DNA of 36,791 nt from a bacterium UBP8_UBA817. GTDB lineage: Bacteria; Margulisbacteria; Marinamargulisbacteria; UBA817. Position 1 is the first letter of the stretch. The number at the start of each line of letters is the position of its first letter. The stretch covers positions 1-36,791 of the forward strand of contig DBHX01000029.1 of NCBI GenBank assembly GCA_002296285.1, in the 5' to 3' direction. Position numbers and translations under genes: made by a program. The notes under the pieces are model-generated. The model saw nothing but the letters and a program-made list of their open reading frames with translations, was not told where the DNA came from and ran no database searches. Shown here piece by piece: positions 23,817-31,985 of this stretch.

Positions 23817-24498
23817 ATCTGTTCCAATTTCTGTGGAATCAAAAGCGTTTATTCGATCTGAAATTTTGGATGCAATGGCAAGCAAGGGTGGTTTTTTTCC
23901 AATTGTGACGTTTAATTTTACCATGATTGGGGCACATCCAGTGACGTTATTGACTTGGTTAAAACAGAATGCTTTATTTGTTCCTGATGGGATTGGCATT
24001 TCCATATTGTTATGCTTTCGTTATGGTCAGTGGGTGTCTCGTTATCCTGGGATTGACTTGGTTATTGATATTTTAACGCATGGTCAGGGCTTGTCCATTG
24101 CTTTAATTGGTGCTTCTGAGGTGTCATTATTGGGGAGTGTGGCTTATTTAAATGATCGATTTCCCTCGCATCGCATTGTGTTTTTTAAAAATGGGTATGT
24201 TCCAATATCTACGGATGATTTGGCGGTTCTTCAGGCCGAATCACCCGATTTAATTTTGGTTGCCAAAGGATGCCCTGAACAAGAGCAATTCATTAAGGAT
24301 TTGTCTAATCGATTGTCATTTGGCGTGGCCATTGGTGTGGGAGGAAGTTTTGATGTTTGGTCAGGGCAAAAGAAACGGGCTCCAAAATGGGTGCAGCACC
24401 TCGGATTTGAATGGTTGGTTCGGCTGATTCAAGAGCCCCGTCGATGGATTCGGCTGTGGTTAGCGTTGGTTCGGTTGTTGGGTTTTCAAATCAAATAG
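23797..24498 (+). CDS. tagA: TagA/WecG/CpsF-family glycosyltransferase
   Basis: Membrane-associated transferase that adds N-acetylmannosamine (or ManNAcA) to a lipid-linked GlcNAc, starting wall or secondary polymers. The 233 residues show the family signs: VTFNFTM near residue 37, PDGIGI with the conserved Asp64, GIDLVIDIL, and PDLILVAKGCPEQEQFI. The closing GVGGSFDVWSGQKKRAPKW and LIQEPRRWIR are also typical. The C-terminal appendage needed for membrane docking in TagA is present as an Arg/Trp/Leu-rich tail. It overlaps csaB by 20 bases. csaB-tagA pairs are common in organisms with SLH-anchored surface layers. Exact sugar is unknown. Confidence 0.88.
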   Translation: MRALTIKSVPISVESKAFIRSEILDAMASKGGFFPIVTFNFTMIGAHPVTLLTWLKQNALFVPDGIGISILLCFRYGQWVSRYPGIDLVIDILTHGQGLSIALIGASEVSLLGSVAYLNDRFPSHRIVFFKNGYVPISTDDLAVLQAESPDLILVAKGCPEQEQFIKDLSNRLSFGVAIGVGGSFDVWSGQKKRAPKWVQHLGFEWLVRLIQEPRRWIRLWLALVRLLGFQIK

Positions 24499-24551
24499 GT
24501 TTCTTGATGTTTGCCTAGGAAAAAACACACATATCCGCTAAAATAGGCTTG

Positions 24552-25904
24552 ATGGCAAACCGAGTACCACCTCAAAATATTGAAGCTGAGCAGTCCATTC
24601 TTGGTGCATTGATGATTTCAAAGGATGCGATTGCCTCTGTTTTGGGTCAGATTCACCCTGAAGATTTTTATGTGAATCGCCATGCTGAGATGTTCAATGC
24701 TATTCTATCCTTGTATCAAAAAAACGAAGCCATTGATGTTATTACCGTGGTTGATGAGTTGAATAAGCTCAACCTTTTGGATAAAGCTGGTGGGCGTGAA
24801 TACATTGTGGATGTATTAAACTCTGTGCCAACGGCGGCCAATGTTCATCACTACGTGGATATTGTCAAAGAAAAATCAATGTTGCGTAAAATGATCACCG
24901 TTGGAACGGATGTTGTCAGTAAGGCGTTTGAAGATTCTGAAGAATCGGAAGAAATATTAAATGGGACCATCAAGGATTTTATGGAAATTTCAAAGGCCAG
25001 TACCGATAATGATTTCGCCAAGATTGGGGATGTTGTTAACAATGTTTGGGATAATATTAGTGAATCCTATGGTAAGGAAGATCAGATTTTGGGAACCCCC
25101 ACAGGTTTCAAGGATTTTGATTTGCTGTGTTCAGGATTTCAACCTTCCGATTTAATTATTTTAGCGGCTAGGCCTGCGATGGGAAAAACAACACTTGCCA
25201 TGAATTTTGCCTTGAATGCAGCGGTTCAATCCAATACAGGGGTTGCTGTTTTTAGTTTGGAAATGCCAAAGGAACAGTTGGCTTTGCGTATGTTATCTTC
25301 AGAAGCAAAAGTGGATATGTCTCGGCTGAGAACGGCAAATATTGCTGAGCAAGAATACCGTGGCCTGGCAAAAGCATTGGGTCGTTTAAGTGAAGCTCCG
25401 ATATTCATTGATGATACCCCAGGCATATCTCCAATGCAATTGCGTGCCAAATGCCGTCGTTTAATGATGGAGCATGATATTAAGATTGTTGTGATTGATT
25501 ACTTACAATTAATGCGACTGGGTCGAAAAAGAATTGAATCAAGGTTTCAAGAAGTTTCTGAGATTGTTCGGGAAATTAAAGCCATTGCAAAAGAATTGAA
25601 TATTAATATTATTTCCTTGTCTCAGTTAAGTCGTGATGTTGAAAAACGAGGTGCGGATGCATTGCCAAAGCTGTCTGATTTGAGGGAATCGGGTGAGATT
25701 GAACAAACAGCAGACATGGTTTTATTTATTCATCGTGAAGATTATTATGACTCTTCAAATACCAAAACGGGGCTTGCTAATTTAATTATTGCAAAGCAAC
25801 GTAATGGCCCTACCGGTAAAGTGGAACTCGTCTTTCGAAAAGATGTCTCTAAGTTTGAGCTTTCAACCAAGGGGGTTTCTTCCCCTGTAGAGGCCATGGC
25901 TTAA
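24552..25904 (+). CDS. dnaB: replicative DNA helicase DnaB
   Basis: Hexameric 5'-3' helicase of the replication fork, 450 residues. The N-terminal DnaB domain (PPQNIEAEQSILGALM at the start, VDVLNSVPTAANVHHY near 88-102) is joined to a RecA-like ATPase. The ATPase has Walker A ARPAMGKTT (about 206-214), Walker B VVIDYLQLM and the SQLSRDVEKR motif. FHxE-like residues and the arginine region near the C-terminus also fit. No intein is present. The ATG at 24552 is preferred to the TTG immediately before it; AGG lies four bases upstream. The 53-base gap after tagA holds no clear promoter. lptD follows after 10 bases. Confidence 0.97.
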   Translation: MANRVPPQNIEAEQSILGALMISKDAIASVLGQIHPEDFYVNRHAEMFNAILSLYQKNEAIDVITVVDELNKLNLLDKAGGREYIVDVLNSVPTAANVHHYVDIVKEKSMLRKMITVGTDVVSKAFEDSEESEEILNGTIKDFMEISKASTDNDFAKIGDVVNNVWDNISESYGKEDQILGTPTGFKDFDLLCSGFQPSDLIILAARPAMGKTTLAMNFALNAAVQSNTGVAVFSLEMPKEQLALRMLSSEAKVDMSRLRTANIAEQEYRGLAKALGRLSEAPIFIDDTPGISPMQLRAKCRRLMMEHDIKIVVIDYLQLMRLGRKRIESRFQEVSEIVREIKAIAKELNINIISLSQLSRDVEKRGADALPKLSDLRESGEIEQTADMVLFIHREDYYDSSNTKTGLANLIIAKQRNGPTGKVELVFRKDVSKFELSTKGVSSPVEAMA

Positions 25905-25914
25905 CGCTTATTTT

Positions 25915-27402
25915 ATGTTTCGAGCCCTACTTATTTTTTTTCTTAGTATGTCTCTAATTGCAGTGGCAGGATTGCCATTTGATGTAGAAGCCGATCATTT
26001 CAAATTGGTGAACAAAGGGGAAGTATTTTATGCATCGGGTAATGTTGTCATTGCGTATAAACACTATTCTTTAAAATCAAATGATTTGCAGTATTCAAAG
26101 AAAAATAATGAGCTTAAATTAGTCGGCGATGTGTCGATATATGATCGTCAAAACAATCATTTAATGGCAGATAGTTTGCGGTTATTTTTGGACTCGGAAG
26201 AAGGGGAAATTTTAAATGGGCATATAAGGACCAATAAAGATTATATTATTCAATCCACACGGATTGTATTAAAGTCAGATGTTATTGAATTAAAAGACTG
26301 TTCGATTACTACGTGTCAATCATTGAGTCCAGAGTGGTATTTTAAAAGTCAGTTTTTATCTGTTAATCAGCGAAATAATTTTATTAATGCGGATCAAAAT
26401 ACACTTTATTTTTATGGATTGCCTGTGTTTTATATTCCTTCCTTTTCCCAAAGTGTTTCTGATGCAACAATATCCAATCGGCCAACCCCAGAGTTTGGGT
26501 ATAATCAAATTGATCAGACATTTTTTAATGTTTATCTTGGTTATTTATTATCTGAAAATATTACGGGTAAGGCGGGTGTGGGAACTTCTGAAAGACGTGG
26601 ATTTCGATACGGAGCGACACATATTTATACACCACAAAAGAATCAGTCCCTAACAATTAAGACTTATGATGTGCATCAAACTGGATTTGAGGGTGGGCTA
26701 AGTTATCGATGGCAAAATGAAGATGATGATTCATTTCAACCGTTTATTTCAGCACTTTTTATTCCATCAGAAAACAAAACCATTAACGCATCATTTTTTA
26801 TGGATTATTTGTATGATACTAGTCATTATAACGAACTTTATCATAGCTTACCGGATGTTCGTTTAGCCGTTGATCATATTCCATTTTACTTTGGGTTTGA
26901 GGTTTCTGGTGAAATTGCCACAGGCTATTACATGGATCGAATTAATCGTGGAAATCGTCATCAAATATTGGCTAATTTAAAACGCGATATATTATCAATT
27001 CATCAATTTTTAATTGTCAATAATCAAATTCAACTAAAGGATAATTATTATTCGGATGATCTAGTTTATTGGCGCCGTTTACTGAATTCTACTTCATTTG
27101 ATTTTGACCTTTTGAATACAGAAAATACGTTAACTTATACAAAAATATTGGTGAATAATGGTGGTTCTCCATTTATTTTTGATACCATTAATGAGGTGAA
27201 CGATGATGAACTTAGTACTCGTTCAAAAATTACGTTGTTGCCGGTGATACTTTCGGTTAATTCAGATTATCAAATTAATAATAAATCGTTTAGAAACTTT
27301 CAATATTCGCTTCATTGGGTCTTTCAATGTTGGCAGCTGGATTTTTCCATTAACACCGTATGGAAAGAGGTTTCTTTTGGAATATCTATTCCGAATATAT
27401 AG
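25915..27402 (+). CDS. lptD: LPS-assembly protein LptD, short form
   Basis: LptD is the outer-membrane barrel that inserts lipopolysaccharide. The 495-residue protein starts with a signal peptide (MFRALLIFFLSMSLIAVAG). An OstA/LptA-like beta-jellyroll follows (about 22-125: VFYASGNVVIAYKHYSLKSN, LKLVGDVSIYD). The family junction ELKDCSITTCQSLSPEWYFK with its two Cys comes next, then TLYFYGLPVFYIPSF and a beta-rich C-terminal domain. It is much shorter than the roughly 780 residues of E. coli LptD, so the barrel must have fewer or shorter loops. It is direct evidence for an outer membrane with LPS or a similar glycolipid. It follows dnaB by 10 bases and its end overlaps the convergent cca-like gene by 17. 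Confidence 0.87.
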   Translation: MFRALLIFFLSMSLIAVAGLPFDVEADHFKLVNKGEVFYASGNVVIAYKHYSLKSNDLQYSKKNNELKLVGDVSIYDRQNNHLMADSLRLFLDSEEGEILNGHIRTNKDYIIQSTRIVLKSDVIELKDCSITTCQSLSPEWYFKSQFLSVNQRNNFINADQNTLYFYGLPVFYIPSFSQSVSDATISNRPTPEFGYNQIDQTFFNVYLGYLLSENITGKAGVGTSERRGFRYGATHIYTPQKNQSLTIKTYDVHQTGFEGGLSYRWQNEDDDSFQPFISALFIPSENKTINASFFMDYLYDTSHYNELYHSLPDVRLAVDHIPFYFGFEVSGEIATGYYMDRINRGNRHQILANLKRDILSIHQFLIVNNQIQLKDNYYSDDLVYWRRLLNSTSFDFDLLNTENTLTYTKILVNNGGSPFIFDTINEVNDDELSTRSKITLLPVILSVNSDYQINNKSFRNFQYSLHWVFQCWQLDFSINTVWKEVSFGISIPNI

Positions 27403-27413
27403 TTTGTTTTTTT
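27379..27413 (+). terminator. possible terminator at the lptD end
   Basis: GGAAT-ATCT-ATTCC (27379-27392) forms a 5-bp hairpin inside the last lptD codons, and a run of seven T (27407-27413) follows fourteen bases later. The spacing to the T-run is too long for a textbook terminator and the stem is short, so this is weak. Confidence 0.2.
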
Positions 27414-28435
27414 AAATAATTTTGAATGCTTATTGGGTCATTAGCTAAGCTTTTACTACGAATTAATTTCAGAAGTTTTTTTTGAATTTCTCCCAGTGTT
27501 TTTCCTTTGTATCCTAAGTTCATTAATTCATTGCTTGATATTTGAATGTCCTTGATCGATAAACCGATCGCTTTTTCATCGTAGTTCCATTCATGGATGA
27601 GCTTTATTTGCCGGATGCAACGATTTGAAAATTGCCATTTTTTTCCGCTAATAGATAGATCGGTATTTGATAATAACCATGCCCAACGGTACAAAAGTTC
27701 TTCGGGTAATTCTTTTGGTTCAATGGGTGGGCTATTTGGAATGATTTTTTTAAGCCATGGGGTGGACGCCATTAATTTTAAACTGGATAACCAAAATTTC
27801 CCCAATATTAATCGATCCATTTCATGTCGTATTCTAGTTGGTGATGGTAGGGGACTTAGTGATAGTTTTTTAAGTGCATGAATGACGTCCTGATCAACAA
27901 CAAATCCTAGTTGTGACATCAATCGAAAACATCGAAATGGACGCAGTGTGTCTTCTTTAAATCGTAATAGTGGATCACCGACACACTTTATTTGACGGTG
28001 TTGAATGTCATTCATCCCATTTAAAGGATCAACAATGGTATTTGTTAAGGGGTGGTAAGCAATGGCATTCATGGTGAAATCTCGTCGATTTAAATCTTCT
28101 TCAATGGTAAGAGCGAACTCAACAAGGTCGGGGTGTCTGGCATCTGTGTAGTTTGATTCTTTTCGAAAGGTGGTTATTTCAATGATTTTTTTCTTTATGT
28201 GAACACAGACGGTTCCAAATTTTTCTCCTACGGTGGTTGTTTTTTCGAATATGTTTTTGATGTCATTTGGTGTAGCATTTGATGCTAGGTCATATTCAAT
28301 TGGTATTCGACCCAAAAGAAGGTCCCTCACTGCACCACCGACAATATATGCTTGAAATCCATTATGTTCAATTGTTTGAACTACCGATATAATGTGATCA
28401 GGGACACTCTCTTGGAGTATTGTTTTATTTAACAT
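27386..28435 (-). CDS. cca: CCA-adding enzyme / poly(A) polymerase family nucleotidyltransferase
   Basis: Class II tRNA nucleotidyltransferase family; adds or repairs the CCA end of tRNA, or acts as a poly(A) polymerase. Motifs in order: GGAVRDLLLGR, then IEYDLASNATP at the metal-binding site. Next are EEDLNRRDFTMNAIAY, VDPLNGMNDIQHRQIKCVGD and RFKEDTLRPFRCFRLMSQLGF. The metal-binding pair, normally Asp-x-Asp, reads Glu-Tyr-Asp (confirmed in the codons). The 349 residues are fewer than the usual 400 or more, with a short C-terminal body/tail region. Which nucleotide it adds cannot be told. It is divergent from pcrA across 56 bases and converges on lptD with a 17-base overlap. Confidence 0.9.
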   Translation of the reverse strand: MLNKTILQESVPDHIISVVQTIEHNGFQAYIVGGAVRDLLLGRIPIEYDLASNATPNDIKNIFEKTTTVGEKFGTVCVHIKKKIIEITTFRKESNYTDARHPDLVEFALTIEEDLNRRDFTMNAIAYHPLTNTIVDPLNGMNDIQHRQIKCVGDPLLRFKEDTLRPFRCFRLMSQLGFVVDQDVIHALKKLSLSPLPSPTRIRHEMDRLILGKFWLSSLKLMASTPWLKKIIPNSPPIEPKELPEELLYRWAWLLSNTDLSISGKKWQFSNRCIRQIKLIHEWNYDEKAIGLSIKDIQISSNELMNLGYKGKTLGEIQKKLLKLIRSKSLANDPISIQNYLKKQTIYSE

Positions 28436-28491
28436 CGAATTTATTATAAACCAAAACGGTGCAATTTACTTAATCTGGAAAGGACAATGGT

Positions 28492-30624
28492 ATGAATTTG
28501 AATCAACAACAAGAATCGGCCGTTCAATTTTATGGTCAACCACAGGTGATTATTGCTGGGGCTGGTACTGGGAAAACAACGGTTATGATTGAGAAAATTA
28601 ATGGGTTAATTCAGACGGCAAAACATGACCCAGAATCAATTCTTGCATTAACATTTACCAATAAAGCCGCCAATGAAATGAGGGAACGCTTTCAACGATT
28701 GCATTCTTCAATTCAAACGCCATGGTTTGGTACATTTCATTCATTTTGTTTACAACTTTTAAAAAAATCACCTGTTTTAAATGAGTTTGGAATAAATTCG
28801 AATTTTACGATTATTGATTCATCACAACAAAAAGAGTTAATCAGTGAATTAATGAAACAACATCCTTCATCCATGTCGCGAAAGCCCAAGGATGTGATTT
28901 CAAAAATTTCAAGAATTAAACAATCACCTCGGCATAATCATTCAGAGTTATTGTCACAATCGGCCAGCGATATTAAGGCAATTTTTAATCCGTACAATCA
29001 AAAGTTGAAACAATTAAATTGTCTGGACTTTGATGATTTATTGTTATTTTCTTACGACATATTGGCATTGCATCCTGATATTTTGGCCGAGTATCATCGA
29101 CGATTTGAATTTATTATTGTCGATGAATATCAAGATACTAATCAAATACAAAATGATATTACGTTGTTGTTGGCCAAGGGGCATCAACGCATTTGTGTGG
29201 TTGGGGATTTTGATCAAACCATTTACGGGTGGCGTGGTGCAAGAGTTGAAAATTTATTGGAATTTAATCAGGCATTTTCAAATGTGGTTGTTCACAAGCT
29301 TGAGACCAATTATCGTTCATCCACTGAAATTTTAGATGCATCGAATCAATTGATTGCTTTCAATGCCAATCGAGAATCAAAGCAGTTAATTGGTCAGCGT
29401 TCCAGCGGAAACAAACCTCAACATATTGTTTGTTTTAATGAACGAGAAGAAGCAGCCTTTATTGCTAAAACCATTAAAGAGCTTCAAGAAAAACACCAAT
29501 ACAAGTATAGTGATTTTTCAATTTTATATCGAACAAATCAACAATCAAGGGCCATTGAGGAGGCGTTGGTTTATCATAATATTCCACATCAGATTGTCGG
29601 TACTACTGGTTTTTATCAGCGCGTGGAGGTTAAACATGCCATTGCTTATTTGCAATGCTTAAGAAATATTAATCAGCCGGTTTGGTTTGAACGAGCCATT
29701 TTGAATCCGGCTAGGGGTGTTGGCAAGGTATCCATCCAAGGGCTCATAGATTTTAGTATTCATGAGCAATTAACCATTGAAGAAGCTATTTTTCATTCTG
29801 AATGTCCATTAAAACCTCGTTATTTATCAATTGTTCAATCATTTTTGACCTTTATTAATGAACTTAAAGCGTCGTCTATGTCATTGGAGAAAAAATTGGA
29901 TGAGATATTTAATTTTGTTCAGTTTAATGCATTTATCCGTAAATTTGATAATTACATGGATCGTTTGGATAATATTAAAGAATTGATGAGTAAGTTAAAA
30001 GAAGTCTCTGACTTGGATGCGTTTTTGGATGAAATTACGTTATTTCAAGGAGGAGATTCAGACGACGATCTAAATAAAGTGAGTTGTTTAACCATTCATT
30101 TGGCCAAAGGATTGGAGTTTCCAATTGTTTTTATTCCTGGGTTTGAAAAGGACTTAATGCCGCTTCGAAGTTCAGAATCTATTGAAGAAGAGCGCCGACT
30201 CGCTTATGTAGGGATTACTCGTGGCAAACATCAGGTTTACTTATTATCAGCATACAAACGCCTGTTAATGGGGGAAGATTGGTACCATGATCCGTCCTTG
30301 TTTATTCAAGAAATGAATGGTTGTTTGGATATTAGAATCACCAATCAAGTTAATGTGATGGCAAAGCCCCTCTTATATAAGTTGAATGATTTGGGTTTGA
30401 CCTATGATGTTATTCACATTCAAGGTGAAAAGCCCACACTTCAAGCGACACATGTTGCGGGTATGGGGTTTAATTTGGGGGATGTGGTCTATCATCCGAA
30501 TTTAGGAACTGGTACAATAGAGTCAGTTTCAGGAGAAGGAGATGGGCGAATGTATGATGTTCAATTTTCCGTTGGTCGGAAGAAGTTAATGGCTAAATTT
30601 GCGCCGCTTCAATTGAAAGCATGA
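28492..30624 (+). CDS. pcrA: UvrD/PcrA-type superfamily 1 DNA helicase
   Basis: ATP-driven 3'-5' helicase of DNA repair and replication, 710 residues. SF1A motifs are all readable: Q-motif LNQQQESAV, Walker A AGAGTGKTT (22-30), LTFTNKAANEMRER, Walker B IVDEYQDTN, GDFDQTIYGWRGA and LETNYRSS. Motifs V and VI are CLTIHLAKGLEFPIVFIPG and EERRLAYVGITRGK. The C-terminal Tudor-like domain of PcrA/UvrD, which contacts RNA polymerase, is present: LGDVVYHPNLGTGTIESVSG and KKLMAKFAPLQL. The start has AGGA upstream (AGGACAATGGT). The stop overlaps the pgi start by four bases. Confidence 0.95.
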   Translation: MNLNQQQESAVQFYGQPQVIIAGAGTGKTTVMIEKINGLIQTAKHDPESILALTFTNKAANEMRERFQRLHSSIQTPWFGTFHSFCLQLLKKSPVLNEFGINSNFTIIDSSQQKELISELMKQHPSSMSRKPKDVISKISRIKQSPRHNHSELLSQSASDIKAIFNPYNQKLKQLNCLDFDDLLLFSYDILALHPDILAEYHRRFEFIIVDEYQDTNQIQNDITLLLAKGHQRICVVGDFDQTIYGWRGARVENLLEFNQAFSNVVVHKLETNYRSSTEILDASNQLIAFNANRESKQLIGQRSSGNKPQHIVCFNEREEAAFIAKTIKELQEKHQYKYSDFSILYRTNQQSRAIEEALVYHNIPHQIVGTTGFYQRVEVKHAIAYLQCLRNINQPVWFERAILNPARGVGKVSIQGLIDFSIHEQLTIEEAIFHSECPLKPRYLSIVQSFLTFINELKASSMSLEKKLDEIFNFVQFNAFIRKFDNYMDRLDNIKELMSKLKEVSDLDAFLDEITLFQGGDSDDDLNKVSCLTIHLAKGLEFPIVFIPGFEKDLMPLRSSESIEEERRLAYVGITRGKHQVYLLSAYKRLLMGEDWYHDPSLFIQEMNGCLDIRITNQVNVMAKPLLYKLNDLGLTYDVIHIQGEKPTLQATHVAGMGFNLGDVVYHPNLGTGTIESVSGEGDGRMYDVQFSVGRKKLMAKFAPLQLKA

Positions 30625-31982
30625 CACCTATATCCACATTTAATGATCACATTCTATCGACAGAGCACGTTGATTATTATTATGGATTCACTCGTGATAC
30701 TGCATTATTTGATCAAGTGGATATTTCCCATGTGAAAACGGTTTATTCGGATATTTTGTCTGGGAAAAAGGTGAATGTGTCTGAAAATAGGGCTGTAACC
30801 CATCATCAGTTAAGAGATTCATCGGTTGATCATCAGTATTTGCATGAATTTATCAACCACATTCATGCGTCAAAAAAATTTAATGCGGTTTGTCATATCG
30901 GTGTTGGTGGGTCGTTTTCTGGTGTTAAATTTGTTAGTCATGCCTTGAATGCGTGGTCGCAGCCACAGCACTTGCCGTTGTATTTTATTTCAAGTCATGA
31001 TGAAGATCATATACAATCCGTATTGAATCAGATAGACATGCCCACTACTTTGTTTGTGATTGTATCTAAATCTGGTGCCACCATTGAATGTGAAAAGATT
31101 GTTGCCTTTATTTCTCAATCTTATCAACATCCAAATTTTTTTAAAGAACAGTGCATTACTGTTACGGTGACAGGTTCACCATTGGATACCGATAACTATC
31201 TTGAACGGTTTACCTTTGATGTGGGTGTTGGGGGGCGATTTTCGACCACGTCTTATGTCGGACTTGTTTCGCTTGGTTTAAGTTACGGGCCAAAAATTAC
31301 CCATGATTTTTTGCATGGTGCGCGTATTGGTGATGAGCATTCAACACGTGATTTAAATGAAAATATTGCATTGATTCAAGCCGTTGTTCGTTTTTTTCAA
31401 TTAAAGAAGCATTCAGCATTGGCGTTGGTCCCTTATGGTGAAGCGTTGTCTTGTTTGCCGTCATTAATGGGGCAATTGATTTGTGAAAGTTTGGGAAAAT
31501 CAGTTTCAAATGATTCAAAGCGTTTGATGAGGTCTCCTGCACCGTATTTAATGCATGGGGTGGGTCCGGATGCTCAACATACGTTTTTTCAGCAGATACA
31601 TCAAGGTGTCGATATTATTCCGGTTGAATTTATTTATGCGTTACCAAGGTTGAATAATCAATGCCACATATTAAAACAGATTATTGGTCAGATGTTGGCT
31701 TTGCATGAAGGGGATACAAATGGTTCGCTTTACCATTCATTTGATGGACATCGCCCCAGTAGTTTAACCATAATTAAAACCTCATCGGTGGTTGGTTTGG
31801 GGTACTTTATTGCATTGCTTGAAAATCGAATTATGTTTGAAGGTATTTTGCATGATATTAATCCATTTGATCAACCGGGCGTTGAATTGGGCAAACGAAT
31901 TACAACATCCATCGATGAGAGTGGTTCGATTGCGCATCAGATTTATGATGTTGTTCGAGAACAACTTAAGGTTCCATCATAA
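30621..31982 (+). CDS. pgi: glucose-6-phosphate isomerase
   Basis: Interconverts glucose-6-phosphate and fructose-6-phosphate in glycolysis and sugar-nucleotide supply. The 453 residues match the short bacterial form (about 450). Motifs: HIGVGGSFSGVKFV, FVIVSKSGATIECEK for phosphate binding, VGGRFSTTSYVGL, ICESLGK with the likely catalytic Glu, GPDAQHTFFQQIHQG with the active-site His, and NPFDQPGVELGK with the conserved Lys. The start lies in an ATGA overlap with pcrA, so both share a message, although no metabolic link is apparent. The stop is three bases from the stop of the giant surface-protein gene on the other strand. Confidence 0.95.
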   Translation: MTPISTFNDHILSTEHVDYYYGFTRDTALFDQVDISHVKTVYSDILSGKKVNVSENRAVTHHQLRDSSVDHQYLHEFINHIHASKKFNAVCHIGVGGSFSGVKFVSHALNAWSQPQHLPLYFISSHDEDHIQSVLNQIDMPTTLFVIVSKSGATIECEKIVAFISQSYQHPNFFKEQCITVTVTGSPLDTDNYLERFTFDVGVGGRFSTTSYVGLVSLGLSYGPKITHDFLHGARIGDEHSTRDLNENIALIQAVVRFFQLKKHSALALVPYGEALSCLPSLMGQLICESLGKSVSNDSKRLMRSPAPYLMHGVGPDAQHTFFQQIHQGVDIIPVEFIYALPRLNNQCHILKQIIGQMLALHEGDTNGSLYHSFDGHRPSSLTIIKTSSVVGLGYFIALLENRIMFEGILHDINPFDQPGVELGKRITTSIDESGSIAHQIYDVVREQLKVPS

Positions 31983-31985
31983 CCA

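Noticed and set aside
24499..24551. Promoter for dnaB in the gap after tagA
   Set aside because: TAAAAT at 24539-24544 has no -35-like hexamer at acceptable spacing (TTGCCT is 22 bases away).
28443..28448. TATAAT on the minus strand just upstream of the cca-like gene
   Set aside because: It is a perfect -10 hexamer but only seven bases from the ATG and without a -35 match at 16-18 bases; too likely by chance in AT-rich DNA.
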